Below the pieces are notes generated by a model. The model made no database searches and was not told the DNA's origin. It saw only the letters and a list, made by a program, of their open reading frames with translations. From Gambelia wislizenii (lineage: Eukaryota > Chordata > Lepidosauria > Squamata > Crotaphytidae): 64,000 nt of DNA. A program made the position numbers and the translations under genes. Location: the NCBI GenBank assembly GCA_030847615.1, contig JAUMIR010000003.1, forward strand, positions 193,201,149 through 193,265,148, in the 5' to 3' direction. Below are positions 32,846 through 43,562 of the stretch, piece by piece. Each line of letters starts with the position of its first letter. Position 1 is the stretch's first letter.

Positions 32846-33806
32846 CTGCTGATTGGCTGCTTAGGTGTCAGGATCTGCCTCTCCTCAGAGGACTAGGCCC
32901 CTGGCTGCAGCAGCCAGAACAGCCTCTTTGCAGACTCAGGCCCTGGCTGTGGGAGTCTTGAAAGAACTAGGGCTAAGCAATCATGCAGCACACCTGAAGC
33001 AGCCAGGGGAAATGATTTAAGAGTGGCATTCATCCCTCAGTCTTGGCCACCACAACATGTTCTTCTGTGCTGTCTATAGCTGCTCTCTGTTTTGGGGGCC
33101 TTGGCCCTTCTGTGCTGTCTGTAGCTGCTCCTTGGGCTGTCTGTAGTTGCTCTTGGGCCTTGGGCACCTTGGGGGTGTGGATGTTTTAGTGTGGTGTGTG
33201 TGTTTGTACATGGCAGTGTACAAACAGTATACATGGCAGATGGGTTTCATGTCCTGCCATGCATAGTGTGTGTGCAGCATAGGGTGTGTGTGTTTGTGTG
33301 ATTGCATGGTGGTGGCAGAGGGGCTCTCACGTCCTGGCACATGTGGTGTGTGTGTGGCATGGTGTCTCTGTGTGTATGTGTGATTGCATGGCAGCAGTGG
33401 AGGAGCTCTCATGTCCTGGTATGCATGGTGTGTGTCTCTGTGTAGTGTCGTGTGTGTGTACACATGGTTGCATGGTGGCAGTAGAAGGGTTCTCATGTCT
33501 CATGTCATGCATGGCGTGTGTGTACTGAGGTGTATGTGTCTCTCTGTGTGTAGCATGGTGTGTGTGTGTACATGCAGTTGCATGGCAGCAGCAGAGGAGC
33601 TCTCATGTCCTGGCATGCATGGTGTGTATGTGTCTAGCATTGTGTGTGTGTCTATGTGTCTGTATGTACATGTGGTTGCATGGCAATGGCAGCGGTGGTG
33701 GGGCTCTTGACATGCAACTAGCCATTATAGTTGATTTTGAAAGGTTATATATTAATGTGTCAAATGATCATACTTTTGACATGTTTCCTAAGTGGCCAAT
33801 CAGCAG
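32846..33806. mobile_element. Candidate TIR element carrying a GT-rich minisatellite
   Basis: Ends CTGCTGATTGGCTGCTTAGG (32846-32865) and the inverted repeat of CTGCTGATTGGCCACTTAGG (33787-33806), 18 of 20 matching. The pair sits exactly where the L2 reading is interrupted (32845 | 33807), which supports an insertion. It contains a GCTGTCTGTAGCTGCTC-type short repeat (33067-33155) and the minisatellite at 33302-33716. True ends and target duplication were not resolved. Confidence 0.5.
33302..33716 (+). repeat. GT-rich minisatellite, about five units of 82-110 bp
   Basis: Units begin TTGCATGG at 33302, 33384, 33468, 33578 and 33676, followed by a GCAGCAG/GGTGGCAG part, AGGAGCTCTCATGTCCTGGC, ATGCATGGTGTGTGTG and a variable GT/CT tail. 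Long open frames on both strands (Met-Cys-Val rich) are by-products of the repeat. Confidence 0.85.
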
Positions 33807-34100
33807 AGTGGGAACAGAAACATACAGAAGTGTATGGTATGCCAAGTTTAGCTAATGTACATGAAATAAGTGACAGATGTTGTCTGGAGATTTGAGCTTT
33901 AATACCATCAAAGTCATGATGACACCCAACTCTTTTCAATCTAAATCTGAGGAAGCTAGATGAGGGTGAGCATGTTGAAACTTAATCCTACACGACAGAG
34001 GTGTTCCTGGCCGGCTGAAACATTGGTAATGGGATAGGGATTCAATGAGTGTGGGTTTCAAACTGTGCAGGATTACAAGTCCCTGAGATGCAGTAGACAG

Positions 34101-34334
34101 CTAACATGATATAGTGTTTTGAATGTTGGACTAGGAGTTTAGGAGACCAAAGTTCAAATCACTGCTCAGCCATGGAAACTCACTGAGTGACCTTAAGTAA
34201 GTAACGTTCTCTCAGCCTTAGAGGATGACAATGACAACCTCCCTCTGAAAAAATCTTGCCAAGAAAACGCCATGATAGGTTCACTTTAGGGTCATCTTAA
34301 ATCGGAAATTACTTGGAGGCACACAACAACAAAA
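34101..34334 (+). mobile_element. Sauria-type SINE inserted in L2
   Basis: Head ATGATATAGTGTTTTGAATG with TTGGACTAGGAG, B-box-like AGTTCAAATCACTG, middle GAGTGACCTTAAGTAAGTAA and CTTGCCAAGAAAACGCC, and the tail ending GGAGGCACACAACAACA. L2 reading resumes just after it. Confidence 0.8.
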
Positions 34335-34605
34335 GCAATGAAAAGGTAGTTTCATGCTTTGGATGTACATCTGGATTAAACCCTAAATTGAGGATTCCCA
34401 GGAATGCTTTTGCACAAATAAAGCTCATGTACCAGCTGTGCCTGTTCTTGGGGATGTCAAATATAGCCATGGTGACATGCAGCTTAATTAAATCCCATTT
34501 GGATTACTATAGCATACTATATGTGGGACTGCCTTTGAAGGATGCTTGTAGACTTCAACTGATTTTAATTGGTGAGGGCTATTGCTCAGGGCTGGTTACC
34601 AGAAT

Positions 34606-35175
34606 TGAATCATAGAGTCATAGAGATGGAAGAGAACATAAGGGCCACCTAGGCCAATCCTCTGCCATGCAGGAGTACCCAGTCAAAGCATTCCCAATAT
34701 ATGGCCATCCAGCCTCTGTTTAAAAACCTCAAAAGAAGACCCCACCACATTCTGAGGCAGTGCATTCCACTGATGAACAGCTCTTACTGTCAGGAAGTTC
34801 TCCCTAATATTTAGGTGGAATCTCTTTTCCTCTAATTTGAACCCATTGCTCTGTGTCCTGGTCTCTGGAGCAGCAGAAAACAAGCTTGCTCCATCCTCAG
34901 TATGACATCCCTTCAAATTTTTACACATGGCTATCATGTCCCCTCTTAACCTTCTCTTCTCCAGGCTAAACATACTCAGCTCCCTAAGCCACTCCTCATA
35001 GAGCATGGCTTCCACACCTCCCACCATCCTGGTCACCCTCCTCTGGACACATTTCACCTTCTCAATATCCTTCCTGAATTGTGGTGCCCAGAACTGGACA
35101 CAGTATTCCAGGTGAGGTCTGACCAGAACAGAATAGAGTGGCACTATTACTTCCCTTGATATAACTTTCATATAT
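34606..35175 (-). mobile_element. CR1 LINE 3' part inserted at the end of the L2
   Basis: A 162-residue frame (minus 34683-35171) encodes the C-terminal region of CR1 ORF2: [65 protein letters not shown]. It has no stop and only the last ~160 codons. The 3' UTR ends in CTATGACTCTATGATTC near 34607. 5'-truncated as usual for CR1. Confidence 0.85.
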
Positions 35176-35237
35176 AACTTCCATCTTACAACAGGTCTAC
35201 TGGGTATTAGTCATTTTATGAATACCATTCAAAACAA

Positions 35238-35839
35238 AGGTCTTGTCTACACGAGGAGGGGGGGGGATACAAAAACATATTTGGAGAGGCAGGCATTCAT
35301 GGTAACACAACCTGTGTACATGGCCAAAAGAGCCCCCTAAACTCCGCATGATCCCCTAGCCAGATGGCCACCACGAGTGATTTTCTTGTGCTTTTAAATC
35401 TGCCACCACCATTAAAACAAAACAAAACAAAACAAAAAAACAGTTTTCCAGGGTGTGCACAAGCAACGCTTGATATTTACAAATAAAGAAATAAAAGAGA
35501 GTATGAGAACCCCATTTGATCAATTTACTGGACTCAACATGGTGGCCACAGCTGATTTCCCTCTTTGTTAGCCCCACCCTCTGTGCTTGTCTAGCCAATC
35601 AGAGTGCACTGCCTGTTCATATCTCTGCGAATATGAGTGTTCAAATGATCAAACATTCAGAAGTAGTATGGAGCTTTTCAGAAAATCCATATGAAGCCCA
35701 TAATGTGGTGCACATGGACTTTGCGGTGGATGTGGTTCCCCTTATTTTGAATGACATGTATTTGTGCAAATGGCCATTTGAATGGATTGCTGATCTATCA
35801 CATTGTGTACATAATATTTTGACTGTATAGACAGGACCT
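35238..35839. mobile_element. Candidate hAT-like TIR element
   Basis: Left AGGTCTTGTCTACACGAGGA and right (inverted) AGGTCCTGTCTATACAGTCA share most of the first 14 bases, and the termini resemble element D (GGCTCATCTACAC). It contains an A-rich AAAAC repeat. No coding sequence and no convincing 8-base duplication was seen. Confidence 0.4.
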
Positions 35840-35851
35840 AAGATATCTATA

Positions 35852-37771
35852 CAGTCGTCCCTTCACATTTGCGGGGGTTAGGTTCCACGGACCACCGCGA
35901 ATGTGAAAAATCTGCAAATATTGTTTGCCCCCCCTTCCCCGCCAAAGTGACCACGGGGCCTCCAGAGGCCCCATAGTCACTTTCCCCCACCTCCCCACTC
36001 CCTTCCTACGCCTTCCCGGGGCCTCTGGAGACCTTCCCAAGGCCCCGTGGATGCCTCCCCAGCCCTCCCCCCTCCTGCCCAAGCCCTCAATGGGGCCTCC
36101 GGAGAGTCTCCGGACGCCCTGTGGAGGCCTCCCCATTCCCCCCTCCCCCCAAAGGACTTCACAGGGCCCTGCAGAGGCCTACCTAGTCCACCTCAAGGCC
36201 TTTGTGGGGCCTCACAAGGCCCCAAGGAGGCCTCCCCTTCCCTCCCCCTACCACCGAAGGCATTCGAGGCCCCCCATGGAGGCCTGCCTAGTCCACCTCA
36301 ATGCCTTTGCAGGACCTCGCAAGGCCCTGTGGAGGCCTCCCCGGTCCTTCCTCCTCCCTCCCAAGGCCTTCGCAGGGCCTAGCGGGCCCCACGGAGGCCT
36401 CCCTGGTCCTCTGCAAGGCCCCACGGAGGCCTTCCAGGCCCTCCCTCCTCCCCCCAAGGCCTTTGTGGGGCCTCGCAAGGCCCTGTGGACGCCTCCCCGG
36501 TCCTTCCTCCTCCCTCCCAAGGCCTTCGCGGGGCCTCTGGAGGGTCTCTGAAGGCCCCGTGGATGCCTTCCCAGACCTCCGCCCTCCCTCCCAAGGCCTT
36601 CGCAGGGCCTCCGGAGGGTCTCCGAAGGCCCTGCAGAGCCTTCCTAGCCCTCCCACCTCCCCCCCAAGGCCTTCGTGGGTCCCCGCGGAGGCCCCCCCGG
36701 TCACCCCCAAGGCCTTCGTGGGGCCTCGCAAGGCCCTGCGGAGGCCTCCCCGGTCCTTCCTCCTCCCTCCCAAGCCTTTCGCGGGGCCTAGCGGGCCCCG
36801 CAGAGGCCTCCCCGGTCCTCTGCAAGGCCCCACGGTGGCCTTCCTGGCCATCACTCTTCCCCCCGAGGCCTTTGCAGGGCATTGTAAGGGCCCGCGGAGG
36901 CCTCCCCAGTCCTCCCCTCCCTCCCAAGGCCTTTGTGGCACCTCCGGAGTGTCTCTGAAGGCCCCACGGAGGCCTTCCTAGCCTTCCCCCCCAAGGCCTT
37001 CGTGGGGCCCCACGGAGGCCTCCCCACTACTCCCCAAGGCCTTTGTGGGGTCTCACAAGGCCCCGCGGAGGTCTCCCCAGTCCTTCCCCCTCCCTGCCAA
37101 GGCCTTCACGGGGCCTCCGGAGGGTATCCGAAGGCCCTGCAGAGGCCTTCCCAGGCCTCCTCCTTCCCTCCCAAGGCCTTCACGTGCCTCTGGAGGGTCT
37201 CCGAAGGCCCTGTGGAGGCCTCCCCGGCCCTCCCCCCGGAACTTCAGGGGCCCCCCGGAGGGTGTCCAAAGGCCCCATGGAGGCCTTCCTGGCCCTCCCC
37301 CCTCCCCCCAGGCCTTCGCAGGGCCTCCGGAGGGTCTCTGAAAGCCCTACGGAGGCCTTACTAGCCCTCCCCCTCCCCCCAAAGGCCTTTGCGTGGCCCC
37401 GCGGAGGCCTCCCCAGTCCTCCCCAAGGCCTTCGCAGGGCCTCCGGAGGGTCTCCGAAGGCCGCACGGAGGCCTTCCCAGCCCTCCTCCCTCCCTCCCAA
37501 GGCCTTCACAGGGCCTCCGGAGGGTCCCTGAAGGCCCCATGGAGGCCTCCCCAGCCCTCCCCGCTCTGTCCCAAGGCCTTCAGGGGGCCTCCAGAGGGTC
37601 CCCGAAGGCCCCGTGGAGGCGTCCCTGGCCCTCCCCGTTCCGTCCCAGGGCTTTCATGGGGCCTCCGGAGGCCCCGTGTCACAGTTTTGGGGAGGCCCGG
37701 GGGGGGCCCTCCCAAAACCGCAAATAATCAAAACCGCGAATGCCGAGTTTGTGAATGTGGAGGGACAACTG
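35852..37771. mobile_element. Tigger-like element expanded by a GC-rich minisatellite
   Basis: Left end CAGTCGTCCCTTCACATTTG with CGGGGGTTAGG; right end, inverted, CAGTTGTCCCTCCACATTCA then CAAACTCGGCATTCGCGG. TA flanks both sides (35850-35851 and 37772-37773). The terminal ~70 bp also match the MITE at 6747-7022 (AATCTGCAAAT blocks). The interior is almost wholly the repeat at 35925-37700. No transposase is encoded. Confidence 0.75.
35925..37700 (+). repeat. Very GC-rich minisatellite, period about 74 bp
   Basis: More than twenty degenerate units contain CCAAGGCCTTCG, then GGGCCTCCGGAGGGTCTCCG, AAGGCCCC, GGAGGCCTCCCC and a CCCTCC run. At the right end the unit starts fall at 37423, 37497, 37571 and 37645, exactly 74 apart; elsewhere spacings of 43, 63, 73, 74 and 93 occur. 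Because 74 is not a multiple of 3, each frame cycles through all three readings of the unit. The long open frames on both strands exist only because the unit has almost no stop triplets. Confidence 0.9.
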
Positions 37772-37925
37772 TATTTCCTTTTATATGCCTGACTAGGCTT
37801 TGTGGTCTGCAAAAGAGCATTTTTTCTTTGTTCCACCATCTTCAGATGCATATTTGATGGGAGATGCAAGAATCTTGCGTCTTGGTGGCCCTTCCTGGAT
37901 TATAGAATTCTCTTCTAATAAAACT

Positions 37926-38452
37926 TAGGGGCCGGTTCCATGACAGGAAAAAGTTCAGCAGATTCTGGATTACTGTCCTTTCGCATCAGGAGTGCATAAA
38001 TCACATGATGCCTGGCATTTTCGAATGATGAAGACAGATCCAGACACTTTCTGTTTTGCTTAATTCACACAGGCAAAGGTGTGTGTGGGGGGAATCCCCT
38101 CCAGATGATTAAAGTCAGGCAACAGGCGGGGAGGGAGCAAGGAGGGGGTTATGGAGACCATAAATAATGAGAGGAAAGAAAAAGGACAAACAAACAAGCA
38201 ATCGAAAGAGCGATCTGCCAAACTCCTCCGTCTTCCCCAGCCCCGAAAGGCTTCTGTAAAGAAAGGAGTCAATGAAAGCACGAACAAGCAAAAGCATGGT
38301 GGAGCAGATTCCCTTCATGCATGCACACACAAACACACACCACAGAACTAGGGCTTGCCTCATTTGGTTTCACTCCCTCCGAAGCCTTGAATAAAGGCAA
38401 GTGAATGGAAGGACAAACAAACAAAAGAACAAACATGCCATCGGCTGTTTTC

Positions 38453-38484
<32 letters not shown>

Positions 38485-38910
38485 CAGCGAAGCAGCGAAG
38501 CATCATCCCACCCACCCCCCCACCCCCCAAAAGATAGACAGGAAGGGCTCCGTTTTCCAAAGTGGGTTGCAAGCAGAAGGAGGGTGAATTTCTTCTCTCC
38601 AACCCCTCAGTCTTTTCGGATAAAGCAGAATGGTCACTCCAACCTATCAGGATTCAGCTCTGCTCACAGTAATTCAAAAAGGCAGATGCCAGTTTACACG
38701 ATCGTTAGTTCCCACGATAAATTATGCTCATTTTCATGAACTTAATCAAAAAAAGTGTGGAAAACTAGCGAAAGCTGATACTGCACAACTTATGGGTTTT
38801 TTGCACCCCCTCCTTCTGAAAAGGGCGTTGTTGCTTCCAGATGCGTGGGAACTATCAGGCTTCTTGTTGCATTCTTTGAGGATTTATTTTGCCGTGTAAA
38901 CGACCCCCTA
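37926..38910. mobile_element. Possible TIR element with internal repeats
   Basis: TAGGGGCCGGTTCCATGACA at the left resembles the inverted right end TAGGGGGTCGTTTACACGGC. The interior has partial direct repeats built on GGACAAACAAACAA (near 38178 and 38412) and a CA microsatellite. No protein-like frame with a known domain. The element call is tentative. Confidence 0.3.
38455..38484 (+). repeat. (CA)n microsatellite
   Basis: About 14 CA units. Confidence 0.95.
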
Positions 38911-39140
38911 GATTATGCCCATTCCCTGTTGTCCTCCCACTGTCAGGTGAAGAGTTTTTCTATTGAGGGAGACATTCAGCAACTGAACAATTGGAAACAG
39001 AACTGAATAAGCTGGACTTTTTACTATGTTATGTATTATAATGGAGAAGTTTCTTCTGGTTTTACTGGCAATTATTTTCTCATTATGTTGGAAACTATCT
39101 TGAATCCCAGCCATAAGAGAAAGGGAGAATGTAAATCTCA

Positions 39141-39173
39141 GGAAGGAAGGAAGGAAGGAAGGAAGGAAGGAAA
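39141..39173 (+). repeat. (GGAA)n microsatellite
   Basis: About eight AGGA units just before the hairpin at 39185. Confidence 0.95.
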
Positions 39174-39184
39174 ATAAAATAAAC

Positions 39185-39255
39185 CCATGGTGAAGCCATC
39201 CACCACTAAGCAGCAGTACCCTACTACTGCTCAGTAGTAGATGGCTTCACCATGG
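39185..39255 (-). repeat. 71-base hairpin with a 34-base stem
   Basis: Left arm CCATGGTGAAGCCATC then CACCACTAAGCAGCAGTA; three-base spacer; right arm the inverted repeat with four differences. The outer 16 bases pair perfectly. Each of the four differences makes an A-C mismatch in plus-strand RNA but a G-U pair in minus-strand RNA. No further homology was seen. Confidence 0.7.
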
Positions 39256-39827
39256 CATTATTCTTCTTAAACATTACATTCCAAACTTTGCTCCCAGTCT
39301 GGGTTCTTTATCTTCTACCTTTCCTCAGAGCATATACAGTATATATTGCCTATACTAACCTATTGTTTCTTGCTAGATCTGTTTTGAAGGTTTCTCTGTT
39401 ATACCTTACTTGTACTATGCTTTCTAATTTTATTTTATTTATTAGTCTGGATTTTGCATTTTGGGGAACATTCTGTTTATGTAAAAGGAGAGAAATTCAG
39501 TTAACCTATGTGTACTTAATTGCAATAAACAGCTAATTCTTGGTGTACAAAATAACAAATGGTTAGAGAAGTTGTGAAATAAGCATTTTTTTAATTATTA
39601 TTATTATTTTTTGTAAACTAACAAATGAATTTAGTTTGAGGGGGAAATTAAAAGCTCTCAATACTGAAGATGCTGAATAAACTGAATAGATGGGTGCTTG
39701 CTAAATCGAAATATATTTTATAAAAGAGGTAAAGTACTAGTAAGAATGGATGAAGAAGGTGAAATAAGTTATGAAATGCTTCTTCAGCTTCCCAAAGCTT
39801 GAGTAAAGAGATATTCTGTCAAGGTAT

Positions 39828-39858
<31 letters not shown>

Positions 39859-41337
39859 TTTTCTGTCCCTTTTGCTGCACATTATGCAGGCCCTTCTCAC
39901 TGACCAATATCAGTTCTCAAAGAGCTGCTGACACATAAAGGTCTTCACCCCATTTTGGAAGGGTAACAGGAAAAGGTGCCAGTCTAATCTCTCTAGTCAG
40001 GGAGTTCTAAAGCCTAGGAGCAGCCAAGAAGGTGGCCCTCCACGATGTTCCCACCAGAAGTACTCGTAATGGCCTTGTACTAAATTTCAAGCTTTTGAAA
40101 AAAGCATAGAGTTGCAAACTGGGACAGACAGCCAATGAAAGCTGCTCAAGAAATAAATGGTTGAAGCAAGCTGTACAACAAATGATAGACATATTCCTAC
40201 ACCAATTTTTATCTTATGATGGTGGCTACTGCTGCGACTCTATCCTCTTTTTTTCACCTCCTTCTTAACATTTTTTCACCTCTTCTTCCTCCTCCTCTTC
40301 TTCTGATCATTATGTTTATTACTATTCATATCATACAGGTGTTTCACACACTTACTTAGCAGTCTTCTCTCTATGGTAAAGGAAAAGAAAAGCATCCACT
40401 TCCTTCATCTGCATATAATAATATGTAAAGAGGGTGCTCCAGGCAGAGGCCTATACATGAATGGACATAATTCTATTCTCTCAGTAAGAAAGGAGGATTG
40501 CATGAATGTCCATGTGAACTATCCATGTCAGGCTTTTGTGAACATTTTGTACCCGTCAGAGCCCCACACAGTGATGTTCTTTCAGCAATGTTCAAAGAGG
40601 CATGGCAGTGTTTGCCAAACAACAAGGGTAATGCTCCCTTTTTTTTGCCAGACTAAGCTCAAACAACTTCAGAATAGAGTCCTCCCAATGGAATTCCTGC
40701 CCATATGTGAGAGAGAAATGATGGACTTCACTTGCCTTCCTTAACATTTTGCCAAATCTGAGGGCTATATAGTGCTGTGACATCAATGCATCATTATTCA
40801 AATTTCTGTTCTTTTTTTTTTTTAAGGCATCAAAACAGCAACAAGAGAGTGTCTAGAAACAGTCACAGAAAATATACAGAGCAATGGAAGACTGGACAAT
40901 TTGGGACCCAGAACTGTTTGCAAGTGTAAATCTGACATGGCTTTAATTGATGTCATCTATTTATGATTATTTGTATAGTAAGAATGGAATTTAATTCGAC
41001 ATGAAAAAGCCATATTCCTAAAAGCCATTTTAAGACATAGAAGTAACATTACTCAGCCCCGTGTGCAAAAATGCCCAAAAGATTAACATTGGCCAATAAA
41101 TCTGAGTCATATACATTAAATTCAAGTCCTGGAATTAGCTTGTCTCCATTTAAGCATTCTCACAAGGATTTTTAAATAGTTCTGAACTTCTACTTAGAAA
41201 GTACTCCCATTAGACCAGCCAGTTAAGGCAAAATATGTCTATCTCAATGTTGTAAGCTAATTCATAGTCAGATTTTGGCTTAACTGGGCTCTGGATTCAT
41301 TTGGAATGGATTTATGTCAATACCTTGTTCATTCTCA
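39256..41337. other. Mostly unassigned stretch
   Basis: Contains the ATC repeat listed separately. A block at 39890-40100 (AGGGAGTTCTAAAGCCTAGG, GGTGGCCCTCCACGATGTTC) resembles a dispersed squamate repeat of uncertain type. No gene recognised. Confidence 0.3.
39831..39860 (+). repeat. (ATC)n microsatellite
   Basis: About ten ATC units. Confidence 0.95.
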
Positions 41338-41688
41338 GGAGATTTTCAGATGCCTCTTTCAGCGTCTTGCCTTGCAAGCAGCCTCCGGAGCAGTAACGAG
41401 GCTACTGCACGGCAAGGGGTCCATTTTGGATGACGCCGTTTCTCTTTCGGCGTTGTCTGTGAGTGTTGCGGCTAGCATTGGAGGCGGCCGCACTGTTTCT
41501 TACTCATGGACAACTTCTGTGAGTGAAAAACAGCATGGCCACCTCCAATGCTAAACACAACAGTCACGGACAATGCCAAGAGAGAAACGGCGTCATCCAA
41601 AATGGACCCCTTGCCGCGCAGTAGCCTTGTTACTGCTCCAGAGGCTGCTTGTGCAGCAAGACACTGAAAGAGGTGTCTGAAAATCTCC
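41338..41688. mobile_element. Family C foldback element, copy 1
   Basis: 351 bp that is nearly its own reverse complement. Left arm GGAGATTTTCAGATGCCTCT ... CAAGGGGTCCATTTTGGATG ... AGCATTGGAGGCGGCC; right arm the inverse, ending TCTGAAAATCTCC. The centre lies around TTTCTTACTCATGGACAACT. Flanking bases are tca/tcc, matching at two of three. No coding capacity. Confidence 0.8.
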
Positions 41689-41911
41689 TCCGTGGAAAAG
41701 AACCCCCATAAATTTCTACTTTCTGTTTTCTATATATAAATGTTAAGTAAATGTTTATTCAATTTGTATATGTCTTAATTGCAATTGTCTTATTTTGGGT
41801 TTCTTTGTGTGGATGCTGAAAAGTGTCTTCCGGTTTTTGGTGATTTTTGATACTTATTTAGTACTGCTTTTTGCTATCCTTCTCCATACCATTTTTCTCC
41901 TGTTTTGTTGA

Positions 41912-42160
41912 TGTTAACTGCCATCAAGTTGACTTCAACTTATGGCAACCCCATGAATGAGAGACCTCTAAGCCACCCTATCATTGGCAGCCCTGCTCAG
42001 GCCTTGCGGACTCAGGGCTGTGGCTTCCTTGATTGAGTCTGTCCATCTGGAATGCAGTCTTCCTCTTTTCCTACTGTCTTCTGTCTTACCAAGCATTGTT
42101 GTCTTTTCTAGCGGGTGATGTCTTCTTATGATATGGCCAAAGTATGATGGTCTCAGTTAT
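41912..42160 (-). mobile_element. BovB (RTE) LINE 3' end
   Basis: On the minus strand: CATCATACTTTGGCCATATC, AAAAGACAACAATGCTTGGT, TGCATTCCAGATGGACAGAC, TCAATCAAGGAAGCCACAGC and the tail GCCATAAGTTGAAGTCAACT with TGATGGCAGTTAACATCAAC. It encodes only a degenerate C-terminus (MLGKTEDSRKRGR). It is the uninterrupted partner of 12890-13254. Confidence 0.65.
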
Positions 42161-43480
42161 TCATATATTCCTCCTGTTCCTTTGGGCTTATGGTTTAGCT
42201 TTGAGATTACTCTATAACTGGCAAATGATGCCATTGTGTTGATAATGTCATGATCATAACCTGGTGAGATCAGGCCATGGATGCCTGTAAATGCAAGCCT
42301 GTGGATTGGCAACCCAACCAGATAAATGAGTTGTGTGAGGCAAGAAAGCTGAGGAGAATCGTGAGGTAAAGTGGTGTCAAAGCACAAACAGTAAGCAAGA
42401 GAACAACAGCTCAAGCCAACACTGACACTTAATGAATTTTCAGAAAAGTTGAACTTTCTTTTCACTAACTTACATACAAATGAACTGTACTAAATTTATA
42501 TCAGATCCTGAAATTTGATATTATTCAGTGCAGCCCTAAGGAAAGCCCACAACAATTCTAATTTAAAAACTTTCTAAGTACGCCATATCAGTTGTGACCT
42601 GTAGGTGGCAGCAAGTGCCCAAATCTCTTGAAGAAAGATTTCAAAAATGAAGTGGTCTCTACAGAAAATTACTTGTATCCTAAAGAGGGATATTCTCTCA
42701 ATAATACATGAACATTATTTAACGGGAGCAAGGGTGTCAGTAGAATATAAACAATGGTTCTCCCAACCACTCGCCCCCCAAAAAGCCTCCCCAGCCAGAA
42801 TGAGTCTCTCCCTTTGATGAAGTGAAGGGCTTGTTCAATTTGCTCAGCGTGGGATTCTTTGTCATTTTAACAGGATGGCACAATAGATATTGATAAAAAT
42901 AAAAGTCTTTTAACATAATAGCGAGGCAAGACAATAGCAAGAAAGTAGTGAATTGGTGATGGCCATTAAAAATGTATTAAAACATGCATTCAGCTCTTTT
43001 ATTTCTTACAATAATAATAAAAAGGTTGGTAAGTGCTTACATGCAAAATCCTTCCATAAGGAGAGAAATAAAAGGGGTTCCAGAAGGAGGCCACCAGATT
43101 TAGACACGGGAGAGAAATGGAAATAAAGCACAGGGGCCTTTGGGAGAAAAGAAAAGCTCAGTGGCTGCTGGGTTGAGCCAGAGGGAGAAACATAATCAAT
43201 CCAAACAATGCCACAGAAGTCCTAGGCCTCTCAGCAAAACATTGCCAGAAGCTTCTGCATATAAAATTCTCTGTTTACCCTTTCTGAATTGCACACATCC
43301 GTTCATTTCCTCAGATCCAGTGCTACAGAGCAAGAAATTTTTTCCCATGCTGGCAGTCTGATCCTTCAAACTAGTCCTGTTGATATAAGTGGCTCTGTTA
43401 AGCTCCATTACTGAACATAGTCAAACATGCTTCTGAATCAGTATGTTTAGAATCATACTGCACCTTCTAAGTAAGTGTAG
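42161..43480. other. Unassigned stretch
   Basis: No gene or clear repeat recognised. Confidence 0.3.
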
Positions 43481-43562
43481 AATCATAGAATCATAGAATC
43501 ATAGAACTGTAGAGTTGGAAGAGACCACAAGGGCCATCCAGTCCAACCCCCTGCCACCCGTA
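43481..43562 (-). mobile_element. CR1 3' tail fragment
   Basis: AGAATCATAGAATCATAGAA followed by GTAGAGTTGGAAGAGACCAC and GGGCCATCCAGTCCAACCCC is the reverse strand of the CR1 3' UTR with its ATTCTATG terminal repeats. Confidence 0.85.

Larger units (their letters stand above)
30930..34605 (+). mobile_element. L2-type LINE (RT region), heavily interrupted
   Basis: Four surviving pieces read in order across later insertions. 30930-31128: fragments like GGFHHA and RPLLKINASLNST. 32399-32845: LDNYQRISKIPF, FQSVFKPDYG, LLVFLDFSAAF-like text, and ILQWF. 33807-34100: VVWRFELYHQ, HDDTQLFS (the RT catalytic YADDTQLY, degraded) and MLKLNPT. 34336-34605: IAMVTCSLIKSHLDYYSILY and VGLPLKDACRLQL. Many stops and shifts; not functional. 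The DDTQLY signature indicates L2 rather than CR1. Interrupting elements are a mariner, a TIR element, a SINE and a minus-strand CR1. Confidence 0.7.

Noticed and set aside
33302..33716. Regularly spaced repeats considered as a CRISPR-like array
   Set aside because: Unit spacing varies (82-110 bp), the spacers are themselves GT repeats, and the context is a vertebrate genome.
33037..33855. Met/Cys/Val-rich and His/Thr-rich frames on both strands
   Set aside because: Produced by the GT-rich minisatellite; no conserved domain.
35925..37727. Several overlapping 100-226 codon frames rich in Pro, Gly and Arg on both strands
   Set aside because: They are translations of the 74-bp minisatellite, which lacks stop triplets. 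Each frame cycles through all three readings, and there is no domain or promoter context.
39185..39255. microRNA precursor
   Set aside because: The 3-base loop and continuous 34-base stem do not fit a normal precursor; kept only as an unexplained hairpin.
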